Below, in pieces: positions 1-6,302 of a stretch of 12,608 bases of DNA (positions are counted from its first letter, which is position 1; every line of letters begins with the position of its first letter). The DNA is from a bacterium UBP17_UBA6191 (lineage in GTDB: Bacteria > Muiribacteriota > UBA6191). The stretch spans positions 1-12,608 of the forward strand of contig DITF01000345.1 of the NCBI GenBank assembly GCA_002422125.1, read 5' to 3'. Below the pieces are notes generated by a model. It ran no database searches and had not been told where the DNA came from. It saw nothing but the letters and a program-made list of their open reading frames with translations. The position numbers and the translations under genes are program-made.

Positions 1-752
1 CGATCAGCGGGAAACAAATCCTCTAAACGGGTCGCTTCAATGTAGGCAGCTTCCATTCGTGAGGATGCTGAAGAATCTTCAGTACTAAGAGGTCTTGCCA
101 CCAAAGCTGTAGATGGAAGTTTTAATCTTTGTCCAACCTGTAAAACATTGGAAGTAAGACCATTCAAGTCGCGAATCATAGTCCATTTAGACGGATCCTG
201 ATATAAATTTCTGGCAATCAAAAGCAAGGAATCCCCAGGTCTTACTACATATTCCCCTGATGGTACATTTGGCTGCTGCCTTGCTGCCGTCGAGACATCT
301 GAAACGGCTGACTTAACTGGTTCTGAAGCCTTGGGGCTGACCCTGACTACAGAAGGGCTAGGAATCAGTGTCTCTGATTCCATAAATCCGTCTTCAAATC
401 CTGCTTCCATTTGAACTTTTTGCATGACCTGAGTGTTGGCTGTTCGCAAAGAAGACTTGATGGTTTTTGTGCTTTCAGTACCCGCAGAGGCTCTCGATAA
501 GGGAACCACTTTGGGAACCGGTTTGTATTCCTCGGCTGGTTTTGTCTCTTCCCTGTTTCCCGAAGAGCGGCGGCCAAACAATCGTCCAAACAGGCCCTTC
601 ACCCTTTGCACTCGATCGCCTTCTGTGGATTTCACAGCACTATTATTGGTTTTCTCATTCAAGTCATCATCTATTGGTGATGGCTTATTAGCACTGTGTG
701 TTAACCACAAAAAACTCAACACACAGATGGCATAACGAGTATAAATCTTCAT
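1..752 (-). CDS. Exported LysM-domain protein, C-terminus cut by window edge
   Basis: The reading frame starts at ATG 752 and runs off the left edge, giving 250 visible residues. A GGAG ribosome site sits about 7 nt before the ATG. Residues 1-21 look like a signal peptide: MKIY, then a hydrophobic stretch ending near THSA, with no lipobox cysteine. Residues 22-165 are polar, Ser/Lys/Pro-rich and probably disordered, with a basic-hydrophobic patch around 51-62 (VKGLFGRLFGRR). Residues 168-214 form a LysM domain: YVVRPGDSL, then a DLNG segment, then LQVGQRLKLP. LysM binds peptidoglycan glycan strands, so the protein probably acts in the periplasm or cell wall. The gene begins 13 nt after the amidase stop, so the two are very likely co-transcribed. 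The C-terminal part that would define the function is outside the window; a LysM plus FecR-type architecture is one possibility that cannot be checked here. Confidence 0.85.
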   Translation of the reverse strand, partial: MKIYTRYAICVLSFLWLTHSANKPSPIDDDLNEKTNNSAVKSTEGDRVQRVKGLFGRLFGRRSSGNREETKPAEEYKPVPKVVPLSRASAGTESTKTIKSSLRTANTQVMQKVQMEAGFEDGFMESETLIPSPSVVRVSPKASEPVKSAVSDVSTAARQQPNVPSGEYVVRPGDSLLLIARNLYQDPSKWTMIRDLNGLTSNVLQVGQRLKLPSTALVARPLSTEDSSASSRMEAAYIEATRLEDLFPAD

Positions 753-765
753 TTTTATCTCCATT

Positions 766-2100
766 TCACTCATTCAACACAGGAATGCGAATCTTTTGAC
801 CAACAAATAACTTGTCAGGATGCAATCCGGCATTAGCTGCAAGAATACTGGAGTAACGAACCCCATGTCTAATGGCAAGGGTTCCTAATGTATCTCCAGA
901 CTTCACAGTATATACTGCATAAACAGGTTCTACAGCACCTGCTTGATTTCCTGACGATTTTTTTACAGTTGCAGGTTCTTTCAAGGTCTTTTTGGGGTGG
1001 TTCGCCTGTTCCTTCAAATAGCTGTAAATGCCCTTGGCTAAAGCCGAACTCACTTTTTTTGTTCCCTCTGGGCTGACAAAAAACGCTTCATCATCCTTGT
1101 TGGTGATGTAACCCATTTCTATTAAAACTGAGGGAGTATCTATGGTTTTAAGCACAACAAAGGCAGCTCTTCTTACTCCACGGCTGCGCCTTCCGGTTTC
1201 TTTAAGATGGTCGGCCAAAACATTGGCCAATACAGCCGAGGAATTTAAGGTTTCCACCTGCTGCATATCAAAAATAATCTGCTGGAGAATCGAATCTGAT
1301 GAACTCACTGCCCCCATGCTGGATGTCTCAGAGTTCGAAGAATCTATTGATTCCGAGGCTTGGGAGTGAGCTTCTCCTAATCGAGCCTCCAAGGTCTGAG
1401 TGGCTCCTTTTTCAGATAGATAAAATACCTCATATCCCCTAACCTGGGGTAACGAAGAATTCATATGCAAGGATATAAACAGACTGGCCCCAACCCTATC
1501 ACTGATTTTTGGACGATCTTCCAATTTAAGTTTGTAATCAGCATCTCTGGTCAAAACGGCCTTTAACCCTGGTAACTGGTTGATTTCATCACGCAATTGT
1601 CGCGACAAAGCCAAAACAATCTGCTTTTCTACACTTTTTGATCCAGGGGCCCCAGGGTCATGCCCTCCGTGCCCAGGATCTATACATACTACCTGAAACT
1701 TTCCATCTGGATTGATTTGCTCGCGAGTGGGATAGCCATTTTTGGCATGAATTCTTATGGTTTGAGAATCAAGCTGGGGTAAAAGACTAACCCCAAAAAA
1801 TCCCCTGGGATAAAACCAGAATTCCAAGGCACCTTTAACCGCTTTAATATGAAACGAAATGGCCAGTAAGTGGTCTAATTCCTGTCTCCCTTTGAAAACG
1901 GGACTGATTGCACCAGGGACCCGAATGATATGAACATTCCCATTGGCTTGGTAACTTATACCGGCCTTCACGGGAGCATCAAAAATTAACTCCAGAGTCA
2001 GGCCCTGGGTATCTTCGGAAGTGGAAAAGCTCTGAAGTTTTGCTGACTCCAGAGTACCACAACAAAAGATTAATATAATGAACTGAATGACAACTGACAT
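766..2100 (-). CDS. N-acetylmuramoyl-L-alanine amidase (AMIN-Amidase_3-LysM)
   Basis: This zinc amidase (444 aa) cleaves the bond between MurNAc and L-Ala in peptidoglycan, typically at septa during cell separation. Residues 1-20 form a short hydrophobic export signal. Residues about 22-122 fit an AMIN domain, which targets such enzymes to the envelope. Residues 136-363 are Amidase_3 with all expected ligands: H144 in DPGHGG, E158 in SVEKQ, H212 in SLHMNSS, and catalytic E328 in VLIEMGYITN. Residues 230-285 are a Ser-rich insertion followed by DSILQQIIFDMQQ, which matches the regulatory helix that blocks the active site in AmiB/AmiC relatives. A Lys-rich linker leads to a C-terminal LysM (396-440; YTVKSGDTL and FVGQKIRIP). 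E. coli AmiC lacks LysM, while many other bacteria have this layout. ATG 2100 is the only reasonable start because an in-frame TAG lies four codons upstream. It has no clear Shine-Dalgarno and the predicted leader is very short. Confidence 0.95.
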   Translation of the reverse strand: MSVVIQFIILIFCCGTLESAKLQSFSTSEDTQGLTLELIFDAPVKAGISYQANGNVHIIRVPGAISPVFKGRQELDHLLAISFHIKAVKGALEFWFYPRGFFGVSLLPQLDSQTIRIHAKNGYPTREQINPDGKFQVVCIDPGHGGHDPGAPGSKSVEKQIVLALSRQLRDEINQLPGLKAVLTRDADYKLKLEDRPKISDRVGASLFISLHMNSSLPQVRGYEVFYLSEKGATQTLEARLGEAHSQASESIDSSNSETSSMGAVSSSDSILQQIIFDMQQVETLNSSAVLANVLADHLKETGRRSRGVRRAAFVVLKTIDTPSVLIEMGYITNKDDEAFFVSPEGTKKVSSALAKGIYSYLKEQANHPKKTLKEPATVKKSSGNQAGAVEPVYAVYTVKSGDTLGTLAIRHGVRYSSILAANAGLHPDKLFVGQKIRIPVLNE

Positions 2101-2121
2101 ACACAGACACTATCGTACAAA

Positions 2122-2150
2122 ATCAGACAAATTTTGAGGATTTTTGTCAA
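2122..2150 (-). promoter_or_regulatory. Sigma70-type promoter for the amidase operon
   Basis: On the minus strand a perfect -35 TTGACA (2150-2145) is followed after exactly 17 nt by TCTGAT (2127-2122), a 4 of 6 match to TATAAT. The inferred transcription start is near 2115, which gives a leader of about 15 nt with no Shine-Dalgarno. The -35 boxes of this promoter and of the rpmB promoter are 11 bp apart and back to back, so binding at one could affect the other. This is seen by eye only. Confidence 0.6.
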
Positions 2151-2161
2151 AAAAATCAAGC

Positions 2162-2190
2162 TTGCCTTTTTTAATTAAGAGGATTACAAT
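2162..2190 (+). promoter_or_regulatory. Sigma70-type promoter for rpmB
   Basis: TTGCCT (2162-2167) and TACAAT (2185-2190) are separated by 17 bp. TACAAT matches the -10 consensus at 5 of 6 positions. Transcription would begin near 2197, which leaves the in-frame ATG at 2191 outside the transcript and supports the GTG at 2233 as the rpmB start. Confidence 0.7.
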
Positions 2191-2232
2191 ATGCGACTCG
2201 AAATTGACTATATTATAAGAGGGAGTTCCATC

Positions 2233-2478
2233 GTGGCTAGTAAGTGTTTTATCAGCGGCAAAAAATCGGTGGTCCTGAAGACAGTATCACACTCTCATCG
2301 CAGGACCAACCGCAGAGTTTTTCCAAACCTGCAAACTGTTACCATTATGGTTGGCAACAACAAGAAAAAAGTGAAAGTTTGCACCAAGATGATCAAAGTC
2401 GGCAAAACCGTTGGTTTGCGCTTGACCCACCAGCAGTACAAAGCTGCAAAGCGGGCTGGCAGCATGGCTCTGGCTTAA
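2233..2478 (+). CDS. rpmB: 50S ribosomal protein bL28
   Basis: This small basic protein (81 aa) is a component of the large ribosomal subunit. The N-terminal pattern SKCFISGKKSVV, then VSHSHRRTNRRVFPNLQ, is the bL28 signature (SK.C..TGK...NN.SH...KT.R...PNLQ). The C-terminal half has the expected basic strand and a final helix (LTHQQYKAAKRAG). Start choice: GTG 2233 has AGAGGGAG seven nt upstream (2218-2225) and gives the family length of about 78-80 aa. The longer in-frame ATG at 2191 has no ribosome site and lies directly after a -10 box. The only clear cysteines are at residues 5 and 54, so this is not the zinc-binding form. rpmG (bL33), often the neighbour, is absent, and the gene appears monocistronic. 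Confidence 0.95.
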   Translation: MASKCFISGKKSVVLKTVSHSHRRTNRRVFPNLQTVTIMVGNNKKKVKVCTKMIKVGKTVGLRLTHQQYKAAKRAGSMALA

Positions 2479-2495
2479 AATTCTGCTACTAGACT

Positions 2496-2562
2496 CAAGA
2501 GCCTGTTCGTGATCGGTGTGTTTCACAAATTCTGGGAGACACAGATCATAGACAGGCTCTTG
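2496..2562. terminator. Long imperfect hairpin between convergent rpmB and thiT
   Basis: CAAGAGCCTGT (2496-2506) and ACAGGCTCTTG (2552-2562) are a perfect 11-bp inverted repeat. Inside, TGATC (2510-2514) pairs with GATCA (2544-2548) and TGTGT (2517-2521) with ACACA (2539-2543). The result is a 21-bp broken stem with a 3x3 internal loop and a 2-nt bulge. On the + strand it is followed only by a weak T-run (CTTTTA), and on the minus strand by a mixed sequence. It probably ends transcription from both sides, but it is larger than a standard intrinsic terminator and may also protect the 3' ends. Confidence 0.6.
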
Positions 2563-2574
2563 TGCTTTTATGCA

Positions 2575-2709
2575 TTATTGTTGATCCCGTTGGGAAGGTT
2601 TATTTCCTGCCCTTAAATCTGGGTCTTCAAAAAGCTCATCCACCAAAGCGATGATCTCTGGCTGCTTTAAGCGGCGCAGTTTTCCCAACACCACTGCGAT
2701 AGACCTGAT
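2575..2709 (-). other. Frameshifted C-terminal extension of thiT, or small overlapping ORF
   Basis: If the A5 run at 2711-2715 (T5 in the gene) is read as T4, thiT continues in the other frame from residue 158 as YIFIRSIAVVLGKLRRLKQP, then an acidic helix-like part (EIIALVDELFEDPDLRAG), and ends at TAA 2575-2577. The result is 203 aa. This tail completes a transmembrane helix followed by arginines and lysines, as expected at a cytoplasmic end. It stops 12 nt from the 2496-2562 hairpin. The frame as given ends 73 nt short of the hairpin with an unremarkable tail. Alternatives are a 39-codon separate ORF from the GTG near 2691, or chance. Confidence 0.45.
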
Positions 2710-3187
2710 GAAAAATGTATAGGCCAATGAGGGTATCAGGAACCAAAAATGCCAGGTTATACTGAAGGGAAAACAGTAAGGCTACATCCCAGGACTTGCC
2801 CTGTGAGAAGTACAAAACCCCAGACAGCACATAAAAAAATAGTCTGAAAAGCTGGGCCAAAACAACCGCAAGCATCTGCTTTTGGGGAAAAAATCCGGCT
2901 ACAGCCAAAGACATTCCGGCAAAAACATAATCACAAAAAAACGGACCGATTCCAACCACAGCTCCACTCATCAAAAAATTTACCAAGCCGTAATTTAGGC
3001 CAGCCAAGACTCCGATTTTTGGACCCCAGCGCAAAGCCACAAAACAGATTGGGATACTACCGCCTAAGGTGACGGAACCTCCTAGTGGGGCACGAAACAG
3101 AACTATATTGGAGAGAACCGCCGCTAAGGCCACTAAAACAGCGGCCTCCACATAGGGTCTGATTTGAGATGTCCTAGTTTCAAGCAT
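2636..3187 (-). CDS. thiT: ThiT-like thiamine transporter (ECF S component)
   Basis: An integral membrane protein (183 aa from the chosen start) with about six hydrophobic segments. The central motif GGSVTLGGSIPICFVALRWG and the following LAGLNYGLVNF resemble ThiT/YuaJ, the thiamine-binding S component of energy-coupling-factor transporters (GG.I.L.M.PI..AL..G...GLLAG). Such proteins capture thiamine at the membrane and usually work with a shared EcfA/EcfT module encoded elsewhere; none is visible here. ATG 3187 is preferred over ATG 3211 because it gives the family-like start MLETRTSQIRPYVEAAV. The upstream ATG lies inside the pnp terminator stem. The ribosome site AGGGA (3200-3196) is in the 3' arm of that terminator. 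The last 25 or so residues do not look natural, whereas the +1 frame does (see the separate entry on the extension). The family call rests on motif memory only. Confidence 0.75.
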   Translation of the reverse strand: MLETRTSQIRPYVEAAVLVALAAVLSNIVLFRAPLGGSVTLGGSIPICFVALRWGPKIGVLAGLNYGLVNFLMSGAVVGIGPFFCDYVFAGMSLAVAGFFPQKQMLAVVLAQLFRLFFYVLSGVLYFSQGKSWDVALLFSLQYNLAFLVPDTLIGLYIFHQVYRSGVGKTAPLKAARDHRFGG

Positions 3188-3226
3188 AAAAAAAATCCCT
3201 GCACAGGTCAAACCTGTACAGGGATT
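3188..3226 (-). terminator. Intrinsic terminator after pnp, abutting the thiT start
   Basis: On the minus strand, AATCCCTG-A/C-ACAGGT pairing across a 3-nt loop gives a 14-bp stem with one mismatch (3226-3194). It is followed by eight consecutive U (3195-3188). The stem lies 25 nt after the pnp stop codon. The U-tract is immediately followed by the thiT ATG (3187-3185), and the 3' arm contains the only good thiT ribosome site. The structure can therefore both end pnp transcription and hide the thiT start. Confidence 0.9.
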
Positions 3227-3238
3227 AATACCACAAAC

Positions 3239-3255
3239 CTAGTTAAAGGAACTAG
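3239..3255 (-). other. Small hairpin over the pnp stop codon
   Basis: CTAGTT (3239-3244) and AACTAG (3250-3255) form a perfect 6-bp stem with a 5-nt loop, and the pnp TAG stop lies in one arm. It precedes the terminator hairpin by 12 nt. It could be part of the pnp 3'-end or thiT leader structure, or chance, since a 6-bp repeat is common. Confidence 0.3.
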
Positions 3256-5360
3256 AAATCATTCTCAGGAACATCGGTGGCACTCAGGTTATACCTTCCC
3301 TGCCTGTCGATTTCCAAGAGCTTCAGGTTGATAAAATCACCTTCGGCTAAAATGTCTGAAGCTGCTTTTAAGCGCTCCTTTTTGGAGATTTTGGAGACAT
3401 GGACCAAGCCCTCACGGCCAGGCATAAACTCACAAAAAGCCCCATAAGATTCTACGCGTTTCACCTTACTGTTGTAATAGATTTTCCCAACCTCAGGTTC
3501 GGTTACTATACCCTTTAAGGCAGCCAGTGCATTTTCACCAGATGGGCCGTCAGAGCTTAAAACTTTGACAATCCCACGGTTTCCTTCTTCAGTCACTTCA
3601 ATTTTGACTCCATACTCCTCAGAAAGTCTGCGAATCACTTTGCCGCCTGGCCCAATGACCTCGCCAATTTTTTCTTTAGGAATATCCAGAATCAGAATTC
3701 TTGGAGCAAAAGGATTAATTTCAACACGAGGAGCTTTAATCGCCTCATCCATTTTACCCAGAATATGCAAGCGGCTCTTTTTAGCATCAGCTAAAGCCGT
3801 GCGCATAATCTCTATGGAAATACCCTCAACCTTGATATCCATTTGTAAAGCAGTGATTCCCTCAAGAGTTCCCGCTACTTTAAAATCCATATCTCCGTAA
3901 TGATCTTCGGCTCCCTGAATGTCTGTCAAAACTGTGAATTTGTCTCCCAGTAAAAACAGCCCCATTGCCACACCAGCCACAGGAGCCTTGATTGGGACCC
4001 CCCCAGCCATCATAGCCATTGCGCAGGAACATACGGTTGCCATAGAAGACGAGCCATTGGACTCAAGAATCTCAGAGACCAGCCTCATTGTGTATGGAAA
4101 CTCATGCTGAGAAGGCAAAACAGCCCTCAAAGCCTTGCTCGCCAACTCCCCATGACCAACTTCTCTTCTGCCTGTAAAGCCAAATCTTCCGGCCTCACCG
4201 ACTGAAAATGGGGGAAAATTATAATGCAACAGAAATCTGTCTTTAACAGTTTCATCCAGACCGTCAATGAATTGCTCATCATCTCCGCCACCAAGGGTCA
4301 AGATTGCCAAAGCTTGAGTTTCACCACGAGTAAACAAAGAGCTTCCGTGTACTCGCTTAATCACATCAACTTCGGCTTGAATCTGGCGAATTTCATCAAC
4401 TTTTCGTTTGTCGATACGGGCCTTTTCATCCACGATCATACGACGAATTACATCATATTCAATATCATGCAAATACTCTTTGCATTTAGCTTGAAGACCT
4501 GGAGTTGCCTCATATCGAGCCGCCATATCTGCATGAATCTGAGACTTCAAATCAGATGCCTTGCCTTCTCTATCGAGCTTGGTAGGTAAATCAAAAGAAG
4601 CCCGAAAAGCACTGGCATATTTCTCTGACAGTTCAGCCATCAAAGCAGTATCCACTTCTGGTGCTGTATAGGCAATTTTAGGCTTACCAGCCTTGGCCCT
4701 TAACTCCTCAATCAGTTCACAAACCTTCACAATGTGAGCATGAGCCAATGCCAAAGCATCAAGGTATTGCTCCTCAGTCAGAATTGCGGCCTCAGATTCA
4801 ACCATTGTGATGGCTTTTTTAGTACCGGCCACAACCAGATCAAGCTTTGATACCTTCTGCTGCTCTACAGTAGGGTTAATTACTAAGGCATTATCAATCA
4901 TGCCAATACGCACTGCCCCGACTGGTCCCAAAAAGGGAGCCTCGGAAATGCTCAGGGCCGCTGATGTACCGATAATCGCCATAACATCAGGTGAGTTCAC
5001 CTGATCATAAGCCAACGCTTGAACAATGATTTGAGTTTCGTAGCGATATTTATCGGGAAACAGAGGACGAATAGGGCGATCAATCAAGCGGGAAACCAGA
5101 GTTTCCTTCGTTGTAGGTCTAGCCTCTCGTTTAAAAAAGCCCCCAGGAATTTTCCCGGCAGCGTACATTTTCTCCCTGTAATCAACAGTCAGAGGGAAAA
5201 AATCCAGCCCTGGCTTTGCTTCCCTTGCAGTACAGGCCGTTGCCAGAACTACTGTATCTCCACTCTCAACCACCACAGCACCACCAGCCTGTCTAGCCAG
5301 TTTGCCTGTGGATAGTTTCAATTTCAAATCGTCTCTTTGTACAATAATTTCTTGAAACAC
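3252..5360 (-). CDS. pnp: Polyribonucleotide nucleotidyltransferase (PNPase)
   Basis: A phosphorolytic 3'-to-5' exoribonuclease (702 aa, the usual length) that acts as a trimer in mRNA decay, often with RNase E. The order is as expected: RNase PH domain 1 (about 12-145), an all-helical linker (about 240-325), RNase PH domain 2 (about 327-545), KH (about 553-615) with the GPGG loop at 570-573, and S1 (about 623-695). The catalytic site is intact: D486 and D492 in EDHYGDMDFK carry the same numbers as in the E. coli enzyme. FFKREARPT (75-83) and RPIRPLFP (95-102) match the phosphate- and RNA-binding parts. The protein ends soon after S1 and lacks a long C-terminal tail. The start is GTG 5360 with TAAGG about 7 nt upstream; that site overlaps the end of rpsO. 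Co-transcription with rpsO is near certain, and a strong terminator follows. Confidence 0.98.
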   Translation of the reverse strand: MFQEIIVQRDDLKLKLSTGKLARQAGGAVVVESGDTVVLATACTAREAKPGLDFFPLTVDYREKMYAAGKIPGGFFKREARPTTKETLVSRLIDRPIRPLFPDKYRYETQIIVQALAYDQVNSPDVMAIIGTSAALSISEAPFLGPVGAVRIGMIDNALVINPTVEQQKVSKLDLVVAGTKKAITMVESEAAILTEEQYLDALALAHAHIVKVCELIEELRAKAGKPKIAYTAPEVDTALMAELSEKYASAFRASFDLPTKLDREGKASDLKSQIHADMAARYEATPGLQAKCKEYLHDIEYDVIRRMIVDEKARIDKRKVDEIRQIQAEVDVIKRVHGSSLFTRGETQALAILTLGGGDDEQFIDGLDETVKDRFLLHYNFPPFSVGEAGRFGFTGRREVGHGELASKALRAVLPSQHEFPYTMRLVSEILESNGSSSMATVCSCAMAMMAGGVPIKAPVAGVAMGLFLLGDKFTVLTDIQGAEDHYGDMDFKVAGTLEGITALQMDIKVEGISIEIMRTALADAKKSRLHILGKMDEAIKAPRVEINPFAPRILILDIPKEKIGEVIGPGGKVIRRLSEEYGVKIEVTEEGNRGIVKVLSSDGPSGENALAALKGIVTEPEVGKIYYNSKVKRVESYGAFCEFMPGREGLVHVSKISKKERLKAASDILAEGDFINLKLLEIDRQGRYNLSATDVPENDF

Positions 5361-5369
5361 TGATATGCC

Positions 5370-5639
5370 TTACTTTCTTAATTCAAGTTTTTTTAACAGA
5401 TCCGCATGACCCTGTGGGTTGATGCCTTTGAGATAACGCAACAGAGAACGGCGCTTGCCAACCATGGTCAACAGGCCACGGCGGGAGTGGTGATCCTTCT
5501 TGTGCATTTTAAAGTGCTCTGTCAGAGACTTAATCTTGTGAGTCAGCAGGGCAATCTGCACTTCAGCAGAACCTGTGTCTTTTTCATGAGTTCGATAAGC
5601 ACTAATAACCTGTGCTTTTTCATCCATCGCAGTTGTCAT
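5370..5639 (-). CDS. rpsO: 30S ribosomal protein uS15
   Basis: A primary 16S rRNA-binding protein of the small subunit, 89 aa, exactly the usual length. Diagnostic stretches are DTGSAEVQIALLTHKI (21-36) and HKKDHHSRRGLLTMVGKRR (46-64), which contact the three-way junction and the central-domain stem of 16S rRNA. ATG 5639 has AAGGAG nine nt upstream; the internal ATG four codons later lacks one. The gene heads rpsO-pnp, an order conserved in many bacteria. The stop is only 9 nt before the pnp GTG, so there is no room for the terminator and RNase III site found between these genes in E. coli. Confidence 0.98.
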   Translation of the reverse strand: MTTAMDEKAQVISAYRTHEKDTGSAEVQIALLTHKIKSLTEHFKMHKKDHHSRRGLLTMVGKRRSLLRYLKGINPQGHADLLKKLELRK

Positions 5640-5671
5640 TTCAAAATTCTCCTTAACATATTATTGGGGCC

Positions 5672-5700
5672 ATTCTAAACCAGATTTCCTCAGGAAGCAA
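5672..5700 (-). promoter_or_regulatory. Sigma70-type promoter for rpsO-pnp
   Basis: On the minus strand TTGCTT (5700-5695) and TAGAAT (5677-5672) are 17 nt apart; the -10 matches 5 of 6 and the -35 matches 3 of 6. Transcription would start near 5665, giving a leader of about 26 nt before the rpsO ATG. The AAGGAG ribosome site lies within it. Confidence 0.55.
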
Positions 5701-5709
5701 AAAATGTCG

Positions 5710-5737
5710 TAATACGAGAAGCAATCTCTACCGATAC
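5710..5737 (+). promoter_or_regulatory. Possible FliA (sigma28)-like promoter for DUF501-flgFG
   Basis: TAATACGA (5710-5717), then 12 nt, then ACCGATAC (5730-5737), resembles the flagellar consensus TAAAGTTT-N11-GCCGATAA. The -10 half matches well (CCGATA) and the -35 half poorly. No sigma54 GG/GC motif was seen in the 5640-5762 gap. Placement ahead of a flagellar operon makes it worth noting, but rod genes are usually transcribed earlier than the sigma28 class, so this is tentative. Confidence 0.3.
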
Positions 5738-5762
5738 CTAAGGAAACAAAAACAAACAAACT

Positions 5763-6302
5763 ATGTCAAAACCATACATTTTTCAGCACAAACAACAAAA
5801 ACTGGAGCTCAAATTCAGAGTGAGCCATACCGGTTTTGAATGCCCGTTTGCAGCTCCCGTTGTCATGGTACACACCTGTAAAGAAGAATCTGATTTCACC
5901 AGAAGTCCCTACTGGGTGCAGTGTCCCAAGCTATTAAGAGAAATTCATCAAATTGAAAGTGCTGGCTGGATCGGCATTTTACAAGATTGGATCGATGGAC
6001 CAGCCAAACATCTATGGGAAACATTTGTTCTCAAAGTCCCTAGGCTTTTGAAAACAATTTTGGATCCAGTTTATGCTCAGGCCCTCGAAAGAGAAAACAG
6101 GCTGAATATTGGTGGGGTGCTTGATCCCTGGCGTATCAAATGTCTGCATGCCCATCACAGCTTCTGGCTTATTCACAAAGAAGGTCTGGTGGGACAATTT
6201 GTGGACGGATTGCTGGATTGGCGGGCCAAAAGAAATAGTTTTTCAAATTATTGGTGTCAGAATAGTAGTGCACTTGAGTGTGGTTTTGGAGGATCGGTAT
6301 GA
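5763..6302 (+). CDS. DUF501-like protein upstream of flgF
   Basis: A 179-aa soluble protein with no signal peptide or membrane segment, so probably cytoplasmic. Conserved-looking pieces match what I recall of DUF501: FECPFAAPVVM (25-35), SPYWVQCPKLLREIHQIE (48-65) with AGWI after it, then RENRLNIGGV (109-118) and DPWRIKCLHAHHSFWL (121-136). The Cys-Pro and KCLHAH parts suggest a metal- or redox-type site, but no function is established for the family and I do not assign one. ATG 5763 has no good ribosome site; AAGGA lies 18 nt upstream, too far to be convincing. The stop overlaps the flgF start as ATGA, so translation is coupled to a flagellar rod gene. The family assignment is from memory. 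Confidence 0.65.
   Translation: MSKPYIFQHKQQKLELKFRVSHTGFECPFAAPVVMVHTCKEESDFTRSPYWVQCPKLLREIHQIESAGWIGILQDWIDGPAKHLWETFVLKVPRLLKTILDPVYAQALERENRLNIGGVLDPWRIKCLHAHHSFWLIHKEGLVGQFVDGLLDWRAKRNSFSNYWCQNSSALECGFGGSV

Noticed and set aside
2191..2232. ATG 2191 as the rpmB start (95 aa)
   Set aside because: It lies directly after the -10 box, lacks a ribosome site, and adds 14 residues not typical of bL28; GTG 2233 has AGAGGGAG at correct spacing.
3187..3260. TPP riboswitch ahead of thiT
   Set aside because: The region is only the pnp 3' end, a small hairpin and an intrinsic terminator; conserved TPP elements such as CUGAGA and the paired arm sequences were not seen.
4224..4589. 121-codon plus-strand frame inside pnp
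   Set aside because: Entirely antisense to a conserved PNPase coding region, with no ribosome site or recognisable motif.
6278..6298. Earlier in-frame ATG for flgF
   Set aside because: It adds seven residues inside the upstream gene; the family start MIKGLYTSAMGM has GGAGG at a 6-nt spacing.
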